From the NCBI GenBank assembly GCA_902806095.1, contig CADCVF010000081.1, forward strand, positions 1-64,000: DNA of 64,000 nt. The letters are read 5' to 3'. The notes under the pieces are model-generated. The model was not told the origin of the DNA. It worked only from the letters and a program-made list of their open reading frames with translations, and did no database searches. A program made the translations under genes and the position numbers. The stretch comes from an uncultured Rubrobacteraceae bacterium. GTDB lineage: Bacteria; Actinomycetota; Rubrobacteria; Rubrobacterales; Rubrobacteraceae. This document shows positions 7,513-17,325 of this stretch, piece by piece. Numbering within the stretch: position 1 is the first letter of the stretch; the number at the start of each line of letters is the position of its first letter.

Positions 7513-10500
7513 ATGCCTGACGAGACGAACCACTCGCCCCGCGAGGTTCCCCTCGGAGAACGAGGCGAGACTGGATCCGTGGTAGCCTTCCCCCGGGTCC
7601 GCCCTGCGACGCGTCCGATCGACAACCTGCCGCTGGAGCTAAGCAGCTTTATAGGGCGGGAGAGAGGTCTCCGAGGTCGGGCGATTGCTGGCCGGCGGCA
7701 CTCGCCTCCTGACGCTCTGCGGCCCAGGGGGAGCCGGCAAGACGCGTTTGGCGCTGGCGGTTGCCCAGGAACTGGTCGAGCAATTCATGGACGGGGTGTG
7801 GTGGGTGGAGCTTGCCTCCATCTCCGACCCGGATCTCGTGCCACAAGCGGTGGCCGGGGCGCTAGGCGTGCGCGAGGTGCCGGATCTTTCACTGACCGAA
7901 GCACTCGTTGAGCATCTGAAGAGCCGTGAGACGCTCCTGATCCTGGACAACTGCGAGCAGCTGGTTGAGGCGTGCGCCGATCTCGCAGATACATTGCTGC
8001 GCTCCTGCCCCACTCTGCTCATCCTCGCGACCAGCCGGGAGCCTTTGCGTATAGCCGGTGAGACCAACTTCATGGTGCCAAGCCTCTCCCTGCCGGATCC
8101 CGAGCGTTTGCTCCCCGCCGGGGAGCTGGCGCTCTACGAGGCGGTCGGCCTCTTCGTCGAGCGGGCTCAGGCCGTCGATTCTGGCTTCGAGCTGACCGAT
8201 CGGAACGCCTCCGCAGTGGCGAAGCTCTGTCAGAAGCTGGACGGCATACCGCTAGCCATAGAGCTCGCTGCGGCCAGGACGAGAGTCTTGACGGTAGAGC
8301 AGATCTCGGAGAAGCTTGAGGATCCTCTGGGGCTTCTGATAACGGGCAGCCGCACGGCGGCTGCGCGCCACAAGACGCTCCGGGCGACCCTGGAGTGGAG
8401 CTACGGGTTGCTGAACGAGCAGGAGCGGGCGTTGTTCCGCAGGCTCTCGGTGTTCGTGGGGGGTTGGGACCTGGAGGCGTCCGAGGCGGTTGGGGCCGGG
8501 GAGCCTGTGGAGGCGGGGCTGGTGTTGGACCTGCTCTCTCAGCTGGTGGACAAATCACTCGTGGTAGCTGAGGCGGATGCAGGGGTGCCGTGCGCTACAG
8601 GATGCTGGAGCCGGTCCGCCAGTTCGCGCGCGAAAAGCTCGAGGAGAGCCAGGAGGCGCCGGAGGTTCTAAGGCGACACGCCGAGCACTACCTGGCACTC
8701 GCCGAGAGGGCCGAGCTGTTAGGGGCGGATCAGGGAGAGTGGTTCGGGCGGCTGCGGACGGAGATCGGGAACCTCAGGGGCGCGCTCTCGTGGTCGTTGG
8801 AGGCGGAGGAGGATTCGCGGGAGCGGGCGGATGAGTTACGGCTGCGGCTCGTGGCCGCGTTGGGACGGTTCTGGGACGTGCAGGGTTTGGAAGAAGGAAA
8901 GGGGTGGCTGGAGGTAGCGTTGGAGAGGGACGCCGGGAGATATCCCGCCGTCCGGGCCAAGGCGCTCAGCGGGCTCGGTTGGATCCTGCACTTCCGGCGG
9001 GACTACGCCCGAGCGATAGCGGTCCTGGAAGAGGCCGTGGTCCTCCACAAGGAGCTGGGGGACAAATCGGGCGTCGCGTTCGCGCTCGCCAACCTCGGAT
9101 ACGCCGTGCTGCACGGGGGCTTTCGCGAGCGCGTGCCGGCCTTCGTGGAAGAGGGCGAGTCGTTGATGAAGGGAGACCTGGACGGCCATCCCCGCGCTTT
9201 TCTGCGCCTGATCCTGGCTTCCGCCCCGATAGAGGAGGGTGACCTCGACTCGGCGGTCTCTCAGCTCGAAGAGAGCCTGGCCCTGTGCCGCGAGCTGGGC
9301 GACATGCGGGTCGCCACCATATCCCTCCACACCCTGGGCATGATCGAACTGATAAGGGGAGACCTCGACCGGGGAGCGGCAACGCTCGAAGAAAGCGCCC
9401 GGATAACGCGGGAGCTGAAAGATAGGCCGGGCATCGCCTACCATGCCTGGGCGCTAGGGGAGGTAAACGCCCTGCGGGGGAGACCCGTCCGGGCGGCGAG
9501 GCTGTGGGGGGCCGCCGAAGCCTTAAGGGAGCAGATGGGTACGTACCTCTCCAAGTTCGATCTCGCCCAATCCCGCTACGAGCAAGGTCTGGCCGACGTG
9601 CGCGCGGCGCTCTCCGAAGCAGCCTTCGAGGCAGCCTGGACCGAAGGAAGGGCCATGTCCCCCGAGCAGGCCATCGACTACGCGCTGGAAGAGCCAGAGG
9701 CGCCCCACGAGGAGGACGGGGACGCCCACACAGTTGCCGCAGGGGCGGCTGTGGTGCGAGAGGACGCCCGGCCGCCCGCCGCAGCGGAGGCCGAGGTGCG
9801 CATCCTCGCCCTTGGCTCGGCAAGGGTGGAGAGGAGCGGGCAACCCATCGACTCCCCGGATTGGATCCACAAGTCCCGCGAGCTGCTCTACCTCGTGCTC
9901 TCCCGCCCGGAGGGACGTACCAAGGAGCAGATAGGACTCTCCCTCTGGCCCGAAGCATCAACATCCCAACTAAGAAGCAGCTTCCACGACACCCTCTACC
10001 GCCTTAGGAAGCCACTTGGAGGCAAGGAGTGGATCTCCTTCCGGAAAGGACGCTACACCTTCGAGCGCTCACTCTCCTACTCCTACGATGTGGAAGCCTT
10101 CGAGTGGAACTTCTCTGAGGCTCGCCGGCTCCAGTCCGAGGCGCCGGATCAAGCCATAAGGCATCTTAAGGAGGTTGCTGACCTCTACAGGGGAGATTAC
10201 CTGGAGGACCTTGCGGTAGAAGGCGAATGGGCTTTTGCCCGACAAGAGGAGCTAAGGCGCACCTATCAGGAGGCGCTACTCTTGCTAGGAGGTCTGCTCG
10301 TGGCCGAAGAGCGTCACGCCGAGGCGGCTGACGCTTACCGGAAGGCAATCTCCCACGACAGCTTCCTGGAGGAGGCGCACAGGGGTTTGATGCGAAGCCA
10401 GGCAGCAATGGGTGAGAGGGGGAGGGCGCTCAGGCACTACGAGGAGCTGGTGCGGTTGCTGGAGGACCAGTTGGGCTCCTCACCTGCCCCCGAGACAGTC

Positions 10501-10539
10501 GCACTCCACGAACATCTTCGCGCCGGCGAAGAGGGTTAG
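7513..10539 (+). pseudogene. NB-ARC/TPR/BTAD transcriptional regulator with two frameshifts
   Basis: Read across three frames this is one regulator of about 1,000 residues. It opens with NLPLELSSFIGRER at 7513-7665, then an NB-ARC ATPase with Walker A GPGGAGKT and LLILDNCEQL, an alpha-helical TPR region, and at the C-terminus an OmpR-type winged helix plus BTAD domain (from about 9800). The frame changes near 7664 in a GA repeat (two bases short) and again near 8585 (one base short), after which the original frame returns. Typical SARP/AfsR proteins have the DNA-binding and BTAD domains first; here they are last. The start has GGAGGAG at 7500-7506. It is either a decaying gene or one hit by two indel errors. 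Confidence 0.75.
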
Positions 10540-10540
10540 A

Positions 10541-10575
10541 GCGGTTCGCAGAGAGATCGAACCTCTTTGCGAGCT
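10541..10575 (+). terminator. Imperfect hairpin after the BTAD regulator
   Basis: CGCAGAGAG and CCTCTTTGCG can pair with one wobble just after the stop codon. It has no run of T. It is similar in sequence to the perfect hairpin after mltG (53181-53209), which also uses GCAAAGAGG and CCTCTTTGC arms. Confidence 0.35.
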
Positions 10576-10755
10576 ATATGCTTGTCAGCTCATTCCTTGT
10601 CTGGCGAGGCTGTACCTTGCAAACCGATACCTCCCTTGTCGTCTTCTTCAGCTGATCGCTGACCGCTGACCAGCGTAGTTTGCTGAGGGGTCCGCCCTTC
10701 CGCAAACCGCTTCTCGACACTTTTTTCTCTCTTTTTCCTGAAATTTTCCAGATTT

Positions 10756-10799
10756 GAGCGTTTCCGAGAGCGTTTCCGAGAGCACCCCCCCGTTAGACT
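10756..10799 (+). promoter_or_regulatory. Tandem 12-bp direct repeat and -10 box, SARP-like operator
   Basis: GAGCGTTTCCGA occurs twice head to tail (10756-10767, 10768-10779), followed by GAGC. Ten bases later comes TAGACT (10794-10799), a fair -10 box. Direct repeats in place of the -35 box are the usual target of BTAD/SARP activators, though their period is normally 11 bp. The neighbouring BTAD regulator is the obvious candidate binder, by inference. Confidence 0.5.
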
Positions 10800-10849
10800 C
10801 CTCCTCGTAAGGCGCAGAACGAAGACCGCCAAGAGCAAGGAGGTACTCG

Positions 10850-10858
10850 ATGAGCTAA
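10850..10858 (+). other. Two-codon reading frame with strong ribosome site
   Basis: AAGGAGG (10837-10843) is ideally placed before ATG-AGC-TAA. No longer frame follows. It may be a minimal ORF that controls the leader, or the remains of a deleted gene. Confidence 0.3.
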
Positions 10859-10932
10859 GCCCTAAGCGCATCAACCATGGTGAAAAGCAGTAAACACAGT
10901 AGTGAAAGACGAGGAAAGGAAGAGGTAGGCAG

Positions 10933-11547
10933 ATGGAAAGCGTACTCAAGAAGGTGATGTTCGTAGGCAGGGCTACTACGTTTATGGTGGGCCTTGCGGT
11001 GATACTGGCCCTAACTGTGGGGGTGGCAGGCGCTGCCTTCGGGGCCAACAGCGCCAACTTCCTGCTGGGCAAGACCAACACGGTCAATGCCATAACCCAG
11101 CTGGTAGGCAGCGTGGCCGGTCCTGGCCTGCTCATAGACAACAACTCCACCGACGCCGCTGCCACGGCTCTCGACCTTCAGGTGGAGGCTGGCAAGGCGC
11201 CGATGAAGGTCAACTCCGGCACGCAGGTGACCAACCTCAACTCAGACAAGGTAGACGGTCTGGACGCATCCCAGCTAGGTGGTCTAAGCGGGGTCGAGCA
11301 GGTGGGAGCAGCAGGGGTGCACAACTCGTTCGACATCAAGGCGACGACCGCGACGTGCCCGGAGGGAAAGGTTGCAATTGGGGGCGGGGCTAGGATGAAT
11401 GGCTTCATCAACGTCGCGGCCCTTCACGAGAGCCATCAGGGCTTCGGAGATCCCCGCAGCTGGTTTGTGAGCGCCCACGAGCACGGTCCGACGGACAAGG
11501 AGTGGGAGCTCGATGCGTTCGCTATCTGCGCGTCTGCAAGACCGTAG
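10933..11547 (+). CDS. Exported protein with a VNSGTQV/DKVDGLDA segment
   Basis: The 204-residue protein starts with a basic stretch and a hydrophobic signal region (about 15-36, ending AGAAFGA), so it should be exported or membrane-held. It then has a glycine, asparagine and aspartate-rich part with VNSGTQVTNLNSDKVDGLDA and ASQLGGL. Such motifs are common in actinobacterial surface proteins and phage-tail-like spacers. The C-terminal domain has two cysteines (ATCPEGKVAIGGGAR and FAICASA) that could form a disulfide. Function is unknown. AGGAAGAGG lies just upstream of the ATG. It probably responds to the adjacent BTAD-type operator. Confidence 0.7.
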   Translation: MESVLKKVMFVGRATTFMVGLAVILALTVGVAGAAFGANSANFLLGKTNTVNAITQLVGSVAGPGLLIDNNSTDAAATALDLQVEAGKAPMKVNSGTQVTNLNSDKVDGLDASQLGGLSGVEQVGAAGVHNSFDIKATTATCPEGKVAIGGGARMNGFINVAALHESHQGFGDPRSWFVSAHEHGPTDKEWELDAFAICASARP

Positions 11548-11677
11548 CTCTCAGGAGGATTCTTGGTAGACAGCAACGGAGGTCAACGAGAATTCATCGC
11601 CAGCTGCTCTTCGTAGTTTAGGTTAGCCCAACTTCCGAAAATTAGCCTTTCCAGGCACTCGGGAGCATAAGGGCAAA

Positions 11678-11713
11678 GAGAGAGCCGGGACTTTCAGGAG
11701 CCCCGGCTCTCTC
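11678..11713 (+). terminator. Strong terminator hairpin
   Basis: GAGAGAGCCGGG (11678-11689) pairs perfectly with CCCGGCTCTCTC (11702-11713) around a 12-base loop. It lies 130 bases after the exported protein gene and has no long T run. Confidence 0.65.
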
Positions 11714-11949
11714 ACATCTAGCTCTCGAATTCCTTGTCCGCCTACTTCGTCTTGTATGCGACGACCTCACCGGCTGTGACTTGGGGTGAATTCAGAATGT
11801 TGGGACACAGATGCAATAGAGATACAAAAGGCATTGCGGCTCGGGGCAGTTGGACCCAGATAGGGAGCGGCGCGGGTACAATGCGTCTTGGACCGGAACA
11901 TGGTCAGGAAGAGCCATGCTATCGAAGAATGGACGGTAGAAGAGATGAA

Positions 11950-13242
11950 ATGCGAGCCCAAACTCTATTCTCCAAGTGCGACCGCCAACACTATAGCGGA
12001 GGTGGTTTCGTAGGGCGCCCTACTTCGGGTGGTCTCCTTTCCGACGGGGTTGGCAGGAGACCCAGCATCAAGAAGATTCTGACTCTCGCGGCCGTGCTCG
12101 CCCTCTTGCTGATGTGTTCAGCTTGCTCTTCTGGAGATGTGGGGAAGGGCGGGGAGGAGGATGTGATCGCCGGCGCCTCCAAACAGCGCAGCCCGAACCC
12201 TGAACCGAGACAAACGCAAATCGACGGAGAGATCGGCGACAGCGTAGAGGCTGGGGTCCTATCTTTTCGGATCTTCGACGTGCGCGCGAAAGACCGCATC
12301 TATGCCATCTCAGAGCCCGGGAAGAAACCCGTAACGCGGGGGAACATCTCTAGCGAGTACGTGGCCATCGATTATCTGGTGCAGAACATCTCCGGTTCAC
12401 CACTGACCACGGGGGCGAAGGCGACGCTCCTCGATGAACAGGGTAATTCCTACAGCCAGGACACCTCTATCGAACCCCCCTCCGGCGGTACCGATGGCAT
12501 GGAACTCGGGACGGCCCAGACAATGGCCTCCACCATGTTCTTCCGAGTGCCGAACGGCATCATCCCCGCAACGCTCGAGATAGAGACTCGCGGTGGCGGG
12601 GCCGGCGTCGATCTGCTGGAGAGGGATCTGGAGAACGTGCCGCCCGACGATTACCTGCGCGTGTACCACCTTTATTTCAACGAACAGGCTTACGAGGAGG
12701 CCTACGAGATGTTCGACCCAGCCTCTGTCCAGGACATCACGCTTGGCGAATGGCTGGCGTTCTACGAGCCCCTGTGGGGCAAACGTTACGTGAACCTCGA
12801 CGACCTCAGGCCGCTTTCGGAGGGCTCCGATCAGGCGACGTTCCAGATGACGCGTACCTTCTACGACGCGGACGGCGACATCGTGGCAGACCCGGAGATC
12901 AACCCTTCCGTAGCGCAACAGATGGTCGAAGTGGACGGAGAGTGGAAGCTAGTAATGCGCGACGACCTGGTCTCAGACATCATAGCCGTGATAGGACCGG
13001 ATGAGAAGCCCGAGACGAAACCCCCCGAACCTGAGAAGACAGTCCCCGAACGCACCCAGCCACCTTCAACTGTCCTCGAGACTACGGAGCAGACCGAGGC
13101 CACGAGGTCTGCGGACCCGGTGCGCGATTACGACTGCGACGACTTCGAGACCCAGCAAGAGGCCCAACTCTACCTCGCGCCCGGAGACCCCTACGGGCTC
13201 GATGAGGACGGCAACGGCCTGGCTTGCGAGACCTTGCCGTAG
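11950..13242 (+). CDS. Lipoprotein with DUF4352-like and Excalibur domains
   Basis: Export as a lipoprotein is shown by [19 protein letters not shown] with a lipobox cysteine. Then follow a DUF4352-like beta domain (about [16 protein letters not shown] to the [12 protein letters not shown] region), a middle helical domain that may resemble NTF2-like folds ([17 protein letters not shown]), a proline-rich linker and a C-terminal Excalibur calcium-binding motif ([10 protein letters not shown]). The frame is open further upstream to 11734. The start is uncertain: ATG 11950 leaves a 39-residue polar tail before the signal, and no ATG, GTG or TTG lies closer. The true start may be non-canonical or the region may carry an indel. 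Confidence 0.7.
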   Translation: MRAQTLFSKCDRQHYSGGGFVGRPTSGGLLSDGVGRRPSIKKILTLAAVLALLLMCSACSSGDVGKGGEEDVIAGASKQRSPNPEPRQTQIDGEIGDSVEAGVLSFRIFDVRAKDRIYAISEPGKKPVTRGNISSEYVAIDYLVQNISGSPLTTGAKATLLDEQGNSYSQDTSIEPPSGGTDGMELGTAQTMASTMFFRVPNGIIPATLEIETRGGGAGVDLLERDLENVPPDDYLRVYHLYFNEQAYEEAYEMFDPASVQDITLGEWLAFYEPLWGKRYVNLDDLRPLSEGSDQATFQMTRTFYDADGDIVADPEINPSVAQQMVEVDGEWKLVMRDDLVSDIIAVIGPDEKPETKPPEPEKTVPERTQPPSTVLETTEQTEATRSADPVRDYDCDDFETQQEAQLYLAPGDPYGLDEDGNGLACETLP

Positions 13243-13248
13243 CGTGGG

Positions 13249-13275
13249 TTGCAAAGAGGTTGCACCCCTTTGCAA
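13249..13275 (+). terminator. Hairpin after the lipoprotein gene
   Basis: TTGCAAAG pairs with CTTTGCAA, with two more inner GC pairs. It lies seven bases after the stop codon. TCAGC-type repeat words follow at once. Confidence 0.5.
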
Positions 13276-13465
13276 GCACTTCAGCTTGTTTTGGCTGAAT
13301 AGAGGAGATAGCTAGAACCCTACGTCCGTCAAGTCATCAGCCCGACAGCAAGAGTAAGAATCTGACCAGCTAAAGTACTGACATGCAGCTTGGGAGTGCC
13401 TCTTGTAGGATCGGCAGTCCCGTGCACAACATGTAGAATCCGGTGCAATCGGTGGCGGGAGGGAG

Positions 13466-13471
13466 TAATCT
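13466..13471 (+). promoter_or_regulatory. -10 box of ruvC, leaderless type
   Basis: TAATCT ends seven bases before the ATG of ruvC. The spacing matches the leaderless pattern of neighbouring genes within one base. Confidence 0.45.
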
Positions 13472-13478
13472 TTAGGCC

Positions 13479-14000
13479 ATGATCTCGACCGGCGGTAGGG
13501 GACATACCATACTCGGCATAGACCCTGGGACGGCGACGATGGGGTGGGGTGTGATCCGGCAGGAAGGCAACCGTCTGCGCTACATGCAGCACGGGGCCAT
13601 CACAACGCCGCCAGATTGGGACATGCCCCGCAGGCTCGGGCGGCTGTTCGATGGTGTAACAGAACTGGTGCGGGGTTACAGGCCTGAGACCGTGGCTGTC
13701 GAGGAGCTCTTTTTCAACACCAACGTGACTACGGCTATCACGGTCGGGCAGGCGAGGGGCGTCGCGCTACTTGCGGCCTACAAGGCAGGGATCGAAGTGA
13801 CCGAGTACACACCTTTGCAGGTCAAACAGGCGATCACATCGTACGGACGGGCAGACAAGCGCCAGGTTCAGGAAATGGTGAAAGCACTCCTTAACCTGCC
13901 TGCCATACCCCGTCCCGATGATGCGGCAGACGGGCTGGCTATAGCTATCTGCCACGCGTTCTCGAGCAGCTTGCCCGGCAAGGTCGGGGTGGGGAAATAG
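13479..14000 (+). CDS. ruvC: Holliday junction endonuclease RuvC
   Basis: The 173-residue nuclease resolves four-way junctions with RuvAB during recombination repair. The acidic active site is visible: D15 in GIDPG, E75/E76 in VEELFFN, and D148/D151 in PDDAADGLAIA. It is followed by ruvA, with a separate promoter, and ruvB. The first eight residues (MISTGGRG) are a short extension. The ATG fits the leaderless promoter just upstream. Confidence 0.96.
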   Translation: MISTGGRGHTILGIDPGTATMGWGVIRQEGNRLRYMQHGAITTPPDWDMPRRLGRLFDGVTELVRGYRPETVAVEELFFNTNVTTAITVGQARGVALLAAYKAGIEVTEYTPLQVKQAITSYGRADKRQVQEMVKALLNLPAIPRPDDAADGLAIAICHAFSSSLPGKVGVGK

Positions 14001-14012
14001 CGGATTGTGCGT

Positions 14013-14018
14013 GATAAT
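14013..14018 (+). promoter_or_regulatory. -10 box of ruvA, leaderless type
   Basis: GATAAT lies exactly six bases before the ATG of ruvA, in the 24-base gap after ruvC. ruvAB can therefore be transcribed apart from ruvC. Confidence 0.55.
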
Positions 14019-14024
14019 TAGCCC

Positions 14025-14618
14025 ATGATCTACAGGTTGCGCGGTACTCTGGTCGAGAAAGATACTGAAGGAGTTGTAATCGATGTTGGGGGCGTCGGCT
14101 ACCGGGCTTCGGCTTCGCTGGCGACGTTGCGTGCGTTACCCTCGCTCGGCGAGGAGTGTGTTATCCACACCAGGCTGGTTGTGCGCGAGGATGCGATGCT
14201 CCTTTTCGGGTTTGCTGAGCGTGAGGAGCGTGCCGCGTTCGACGCGTTGACCGCCGTGAGCAAGGTCGGGCCGAAGCTGGCCCTGTCCGTACTCTCTTCG
14301 ATGACGCCGCCGGAGATCTCCGAGGCGGTCGCCAGGGGGGATGTGATCAAGTTGTCTTCCGTGCCTGGTCTCGGGAAGAAGACAGCTGAACGACTCGTGC
14401 TCGAGCTGAAGGGCAAGAGCCTCGCCACCTTCGCACCTGAACCTGGCGTGCCGAGCAGCGATGGTGGAGGCGGCCCTTACATCGAGGCGAGAGACGCGCT
14501 CGTGGCGCTGGGGTACAGGCTCGAGGAGGCCGAGAAGGCGCTCAACGACGTGCCACCGCAGGATACGGTAGAGAAATACATAAAGGAGGCGCTACGGCGG
14601 ATAGGGAGCAGGCGTTGA
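14025..14618 (+). CDS. ruvA: Holliday junction DNA-binding subunit RuvA
   Basis: The 197-residue protein binds the junction and loads RuvB. It has the N-terminal OB fold ([13 protein letters not shown]), the helix-hairpin-helix signatures [13 protein letters not shown] and [17 protein letters not shown] near residues 80-125, and a C-terminal three-helix domain ([19 protein letters not shown]) that contacts RuvB. Length is normal. The stop overlaps the TTG start of ruvB. Confidence 0.97.
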   Translation: MIYRLRGTLVEKDTEGVVIDVGGVGYRASASLATLRALPSLGEECVIHTRLVVREDAMLLFGFAEREERAAFDALTAVSKVGPKLALSVLSSMTPPEISEAVARGDVIKLSSVPGLGKKTAERLVLELKGKSLATFAPEPGVPSSDGGGGPYIEARDALVALGYRLEEAEKALNDVPPQDTVEKYIKEALRRIGSRR

Positions 14619-15709
14619 GCGCGGAGGAGATGGACGACTTCACCGTGCGGGACGATAGAGGAGCTGGCGAGCTGCCTGAGGACATCACGGGGGCAGCGGG
14701 ATTCGGGGAGTTCGGTGAGCATCCACTCGACCCCGAAGCACACGTCGGGGACGACGAGCCCACGCTCAGGCCGAGCTCGTTCGACGAGTTCGTCGGGCAG
14801 GAGGCGCTCAAGCAGAACCTCAGGATCTTCGTGCAGGCGGCCAAGCAGCGCGATGAGCCTCTCGACCACATACTGCTCGACGGCCCTCCCGGACTGGGTA
14901 AAACGACGCTCTGCCGTATTCTTGCCGAGGAGATGGGGGTCGGGCTCAGGCCGACGAGCGGGCCGACCCTGGAGCGAGCCGGAGACATGGCGGCGATCCT
15001 GACCGCCCTCGAGGAACGTGATTTCCTGTTCATAGATGAGATCCACCGCCTGAACAGGCAGATCGAAGAGGTCCTCTACCCTGCGATGGAGGACTACGCT
15101 ATGGACATCGTCCTCGGCCAGGGTCCCTCGGCGCGTACGATCAGGATGGACCTGCCGCGCTTCACCTTAGTCGGCGCGACTACCAGGAAGGGGCTGCTAA
15201 CAAAACCCCTGCTCGACCGGTTCGGTGTCGCAGAGAGGCTCGAATACTACGGTCCGGAGGACCTCGAGAAGATCGTGATCCGCAACGCGGGGATACTCGG
15301 CGTTCCCATCACAGAAGGAGGCGCCAGCCAGCTCGCGCGGCGCAGCCGCGGGACGCCCCGCATCGTCAATCGGCTCCTCAAACGGGTCCGCGACTACGCC
15401 CAGGTGGTTGGCGACGGGAAGATAGACGAGGATACGGCGAACGCCGCGCTCGATATGCAGGGCGTCGACCATCTAGGCCTCGACAGGGCAGACAGGGATT
15501 ATCTGGGACTCGTCATAGACAAATTCGAAGGCGGACCCGTCGGCGTTGGCACGATCTCCGTGGCCCTTGGCGAGGCGCGCGACACCGTCGAGGATGTCTA
15601 CGAGCCCTACCTGCTGCAGAGCGGCCTGATCCAACGCACCCCCCGGGGCCGGATCGCAACGCAAAGGGCCTACGGGCACCTCGGCGTTCCCGTCCCTAAC
15701 AGCGGATAA
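14615..15709 (+). CDS. ruvB: Holliday junction helicase RuvB
   Basis: The 364-residue AAA+ motor drives branch migration. Walker A is GPPGLGKTT near residues 90-98, Walker B is LFIDEIHR near 139-146, and the sensor region is [15 protein letters not shown]-terminal winged helix ([20 protein letters not shown]) follows. The TTG at 14615 overlaps the ruvA stop (TTGA) and has GGGAG upstream; ATG 14630 is an alternative. The N-terminus carries a longer acidic extension than most RuvB proteins. Confidence 0.97.
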   Translation: MSAEEMDDFTVRDDRGAGELPEDITGAAGFGEFGEHPLDPEAHVGDDEPTLRPSSFDEFVGQEALKQNLRIFVQAAKQRDEPLDHILLDGPPGLGKTTLCRILAEEMGVGLRPTSGPTLERAGDMAAILTALEERDFLFIDEIHRLNRQIEEVLYPAMEDYAMDIVLGQGPSARTIRMDLPRFTLVGATTRKGLLTKPLLDRFGVAERLEYYGPEDLEKIVIRNAGILGVPITEGGASQLARRSRGTPRIVNRLLKRVRDYAQVVGDGKIDEDTANAALDMQGVDHLGLDRADRDYLGLVIDKFEGGPVGVGTISVALGEARDTVEDVYEPYLLQSGLIQRTPRGRIATQRAYGHLGVPVPNSG

Positions 15710-15767
15710 TCCCCGACGGGCCGAGTCGCTAAGGCCCGTCCATGAAGTGGCCGATACTGATAGGGCA

Positions 15768-15962
15768 ATGCGCTACGACGTAGAACTGGCCAGCCTCTCG
15801 AAGGATGCTGCAGGTGAAGGAGATCTCTCTTTCGCCGCTTTCAGCCTGGCGCACGCTGTGTGTGGAGACGAGGTGCTCGAAGTGCGAATCGGAGAGCGCA
15901 TGTTGCTTGCGTGGTGCATGGGATGCGCCGTCATGGAGGTTTTCGGGTCGAGCGAGACGTGA
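15768..15962 (+). CDS. Small hypothetical protein
   Basis: A 64-residue frame begins at ATG 15768 and ends inside the left arm of a strong hairpin. It has a soluble, mixed alpha/beta look and a cysteine pair in AWCMGCAVMEVF that could bind metal. No family is recognised and there is no strong ribosome site. It could equally start at GTG 15747. Support is coding-like amino acid use and the terminator at its end. Confidence 0.4.
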   Translation: MRYDVELASLSKDAAGEGDLSFAAFSLAHAVCGDEVLEVRIGERMLLAWCMGCAVMEVFGSSET

Positions 15963-15988
15963 CGCCAGAGGCGTCACGTCTCGCTCGA
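15948..15988 (+). terminator. 19-bp perfect hairpin
   Basis: Arms 15948-15966 and 15970-15988 are perfectly complementary around the loop AGA, starting TCGAGCGAGACGTG. The stop codon of the small gene lies in the left arm. There is no T run after it. Confidence 0.7.
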
Positions 15989-15993
15989 CAGCG

Positions 15994-16052
15994 TGTCAGC
16001 ACGCTCAGGCTTCGCCTTCGCTTGTCAGCATTTCAGCTCGTCAGCTTTCTGC
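15994..16052. repeat. TCAGCA modular repeat, copy with long match to 32075-32116
   Basis: The 42 bases at 15997-16038 match 32075-32116 with one mismatch. The units are GTCAGCACGC, a GGCTTCGCC hairpin, TTGTCAGCATTTCAGC and TCGTCAGC. The rest of the gap to 16205 shows nothing else clear. Confidence 0.75.
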
Positions 16053-16205
16053 TTTGGTATAGGGTCTCCCGCTCGTAGTCGAATGGGTGAATCGTAGATA
16101 TTCGGTTGCCGCGTGGATCGCTCTTATGGTTGAAATCTTGTGTCTAGCCCGTTCATCGTGTTAATTTCGGTTCCACTGGATGTGTTGAGTCGGGAAGGAC
16201 TCTAG

Positions 16206-17315
16206 TTGATCGATTTGAGGCGGACGGCGCTGGTGGTCGGGCGGGCCATCGAGGAACGCTTCGACGCGTTCACGTTCAGGTTGAAGCGGCGCTTCGGGCT
16301 GCTAGATCCGTTCGAGATTCTACCGTACCGGGGGTACGGCACTACCAGGGAACTGTTCTTGAAGGGCCGTGTACTCGAGGAGGCTGGCATTAGCCGCCCG
16401 GGCCGGGACGATACAGTGTGGAAGAACATAATCAACATGGCCCGGCGCTTCGCGAGCGATGAAGTGGCAGGCGCGCGGGTAAGGGCTACTTTCGAGGGGT
16501 TGCAGGTCGAGACTACCGCCGACGTCGAGGGCTTCTTCGAGGTGCGCTTCCGGCTTGCGGAGCCGCTCGACGGTCCTGGCGGATGGTACCAGGTCCAGTT
16601 GGAATTGCTTTCTCCTCCATCGCCGGGTGGTGGGAGGGTCCGGTCCAAGGCACAGGTGCTCGTGCCGCAAGCGGCCCAGTTCGGTGTGATCAGTGACCTC
16701 GACGATACGGTACTGCGTTCCAATGCGACCAGCGTGTTGAGGATGGCCTGGATCGTAGTGCGCAACAACGCCCACACACGGCTGCCTTTCGAGGGCGTCG
16801 CCGCGTTTTACAGAGCCTTGCGATTGGGCGCGGACGGCCGAGTCTCAAACCCGATCTTCTATGTGTCTAGCAGTCCCTGGAACATCTACGACATGCTCGT
16901 GGACTTCTTGAACGTCCATGGCGTTCCCCATGGGCCGCTGTTTCTCAAGGACTGGAGCCTGAGCGTTCTCGGGAAGCACAGAGACTACAAGATAGGGGTG
17001 ATACGGAGCCTCCTCCGCACCTACGAGAACCTGCCTTTCGTCCTGATCGGCGACTCGGGGGAGGAGGACCCGGAGATCTATTTGCAGGCCGTGCGGGAGC
17101 ACCAGGGACGAATCAAGGCCATTTACATCAGGGACGTCACTTCGGTCGAGCGTGACGCCGAGGTCAGGGCGATGGCCAACGAGGCACGCATGCTCGGGAC
17201 GGAGATGGTGACCGTTCCCGATACCACCGCGGCGGCCGAGCACGCGGCCTCGATGGGTCTCATAGCGCCGGACGCTATCGCCGCGGTCCGGGCCGAAAGC
17301 GCTGCCGGCTTCTAA
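16206..17315 (+). CDS. App1/DUF2183-family phosphatase
   Basis: The 369-residue protein carries the HAD-like DUF2183 domain of yeast phosphatidate phosphatase App1. FGVISDLDDTVL (DxDxT, near 160-170) is the catalytic motif. FYVSSSPWNIYDML, HKDYKIG-like HRDYKIGVI and FVLIGDSGEEDPEIY follow in the family order. An N-terminal beta domain (about 75-150) precedes it, as in bacterial homologues. The substrate in bacteria is not established; phosphatidate is the known one in yeast. The TTG start has GGGAAGGA nearby. It is convergent with the cupin gene. Confidence 0.85.
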   Translation: MIDLRRTALVVGRAIEERFDAFTFRLKRRFGLLDPFEILPYRGYGTTRELFLKGRVLEEAGISRPGRDDTVWKNIINMARRFASDEVAGARVRATFEGLQVETTADVEGFFEVRFRLAEPLDGPGGWYQVQLELLSPPSPGGGRVRSKAQVLVPQAAQFGVISDLDDTVLRSNATSVLRMAWIVVRNNAHTRLPFEGVAAFYRALRLGADGRVSNPIFYVSSSPWNIYDMLVDFLNVHGVPHGPLFLKDWSLSVLGKHRDYKIGVIRSLLRTYENLPFVLIGDSGEEDPEIYLQAVREHQGRIKAIYIRDVTSVERDAEVRAMANEARMLGTEMVTVPDTTAAAEHAASMGLIAPDAIAAVRAESAAGF

Positions 17316-17325
17316 CGCGCTCTCG

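Larger units (their letters stand above)
10576..10932. other. Long regulatory gap before an exported protein gene
   Basis: This region holds a second weak hairpin (GTTTGC...GCAAAC, 10678-10707), a T-rich stretch, a tandem 12-bp repeat with a -10 box (10756-10799) and a leader of about 130 nt containing a two-codon reading frame. No other gene is seen. Confidence 0.5.
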
